DNA of 7,065 nt from an uncultured Synergistales bacterium (GTDB lineage: Bacteria > Synergistota > Synergistia > Synergistales > Aminobacteriaceae), in the NCBI GenBank assembly GCA_905234205.1, contig CAJOGG010000079.1, forward strand, positions 1-7,065, in the 5' to 3' direction. Of the stretch, positions 6,850 to 7,065 are shown one piece after another. A program made the translations under genes and the position numbers. The notes beneath the pieces were generated by a model. It did not search any database. It saw nothing but the letters and a program-made list of their open reading frames with translations, and was not told the origin of the DNA. Every line of letters begins with the position of its first letter. Positions within the stretch are counted from its first letter, which is position 1.

Positions 6850-6965
6850 ACTGGCGACGGTCTACTCTCCCATGTGTACCCCACATAGTACCATCGACGC
6901 TCACAGGCTTAACTGCCGGGTTCGGCATGGATCCGGGTGTGTCCCTGTCGCTTTTGCCGCCAATA
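6850..6965 (-). rRNA. rrf: 5S ribosomal RNA
   Basis: The minus strand reads TTGGCGGC at the 5' end, then CACACCCGGATCCATGCCGA, ACCCGGCAGTTAAGCC, GATGGTACTATGTGGG, GGGAGAGTAGACCG and TCGCCA at the 3' end. These are the standard conserved blocks of bacterial 5S rRNA (C-A-C-C-C-G-x-T-C-C-C-A-T, G-A-A-C-x-C-G-G, G-T-T-A-A-G-C, G-A-G-A-G-T-A-G), and the ends pair as helix I. The length of about 116 bases is normal; the ends are good to a few bases. Outside the gene, AATTTAA at 6843-6849 can pair with TTAAATT at 6972-6978, a likely stem for processing the precursor. It is transcribed as the last gene of the operon, with a spacer of about 50 bases and no tRNA between it and 23S rRNA. Confidence 0.95.
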
Positions 6966-7016
6966 ACTTTATTAAATTCCCTGAGCAAATCTCAATCTCA
7001 CAAAACTTCGATGAAC

Positions 7017-7065
7017 TTAAGAATAAATTATTAATACTTAGTACCGGTCAGCTCAATACTTCACA
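7017..7065 (-). rRNA. rrl: 23S ribosomal RNA, 3' end only
   Basis: The minus strand from the right edge reads TGAGCTGACCGGTACTAAGT, which matches the conserved 3' end of bacterial 23S rRNA (TGA-x-C-x-x-ACCGGTACTAA). In E. coli about 21 bases follow GGTACTAA before the mature end, which places the end here near 7017, within a few bases. The rest of the gene lies beyond the right edge. Its direction and its place upstream of 5S indicate an ordinary 23S-5S operon. Confidence 0.85.

Noticed and set aside
6731..6988. Minus-strand open frame of 85 codons
   Set aside because: It reads through the 5S rRNA gene and its terminator; a chance frame.
6966..7016. tRNA in the 23S-5S spacer
   Set aside because: The spacer is only about 50 bases long and A/T-rich, too short for a tRNA.
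6762..7034. Plus-strand open frame of 90 codons
   Set aside because: It is antisense to 5S rRNA and the end of 23S rRNA, has no ribosome binding site, and starts inside a hairpin.

Overview
The window most likely comes from a moderate-GC member of the Synergistota, or a close relative, living with or near a host. The clues are a giant secreted protein built from chlamydial-Pmp-type repeats that ends in a short Ser/Gly-rich stretch, one Cys, a hydrophobic helix and a Lys-Arg-Lys tail (resembling the Cys-containing Synergist-CTERM type of sorting signal), an rplI-dnaB gene pair, and an rRNA operon of ordinary bacterial type. The phylum call is an inference from family knowledge, not from a search.

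Layout. Bases 3-4202 (+) hold the 3' part of one very large surface-protein gene; the reading frame is open at the left edge, so the start and any signal peptide lie outside. In order it encodes about 29 beta-helix rungs with GGA[I/V/L] and FxxN motifs, a closing module with DERGTTR and DIGA motifs like choice-of-anchor proteins, an Ig-like (BIG2-like) domain, an unrecognised domain of about 250 residues, and the C-terminal sorting signal. An intrinsic terminator follows at 4248-4278.

Bases 4308-6751 (+) form a compact cluster: rplI (ribosomal protein L9), dnaB (replicative helicase, overlapping rplI by ATGA), and a small secreted protein of unknown function with a strong ribosome binding site 15 bases after dnaB. 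The rplI start lies only 30 bases after the terminator's T-run, which leaves no room for a promoter between them.

Bases 6806-7065 (-) are the tail of an rRNA operon running towards the cluster: the last ~50 bases of 23S rRNA, a ~50-base spacer without a tRNA, 5S rRNA, and an intrinsic terminator. The two transcription units converge in the ~55 bases between 6752 and 6806, where a further hairpin lies.

rplI and dnaB are housekeeping genes. The accessory and least understood parts are the repeat adhesin with its unusual anchor, its uncharacterised C-terminal domain, and the small exported protein. I see no CRISPR array, insertion sequence, tRNA or phage gene.
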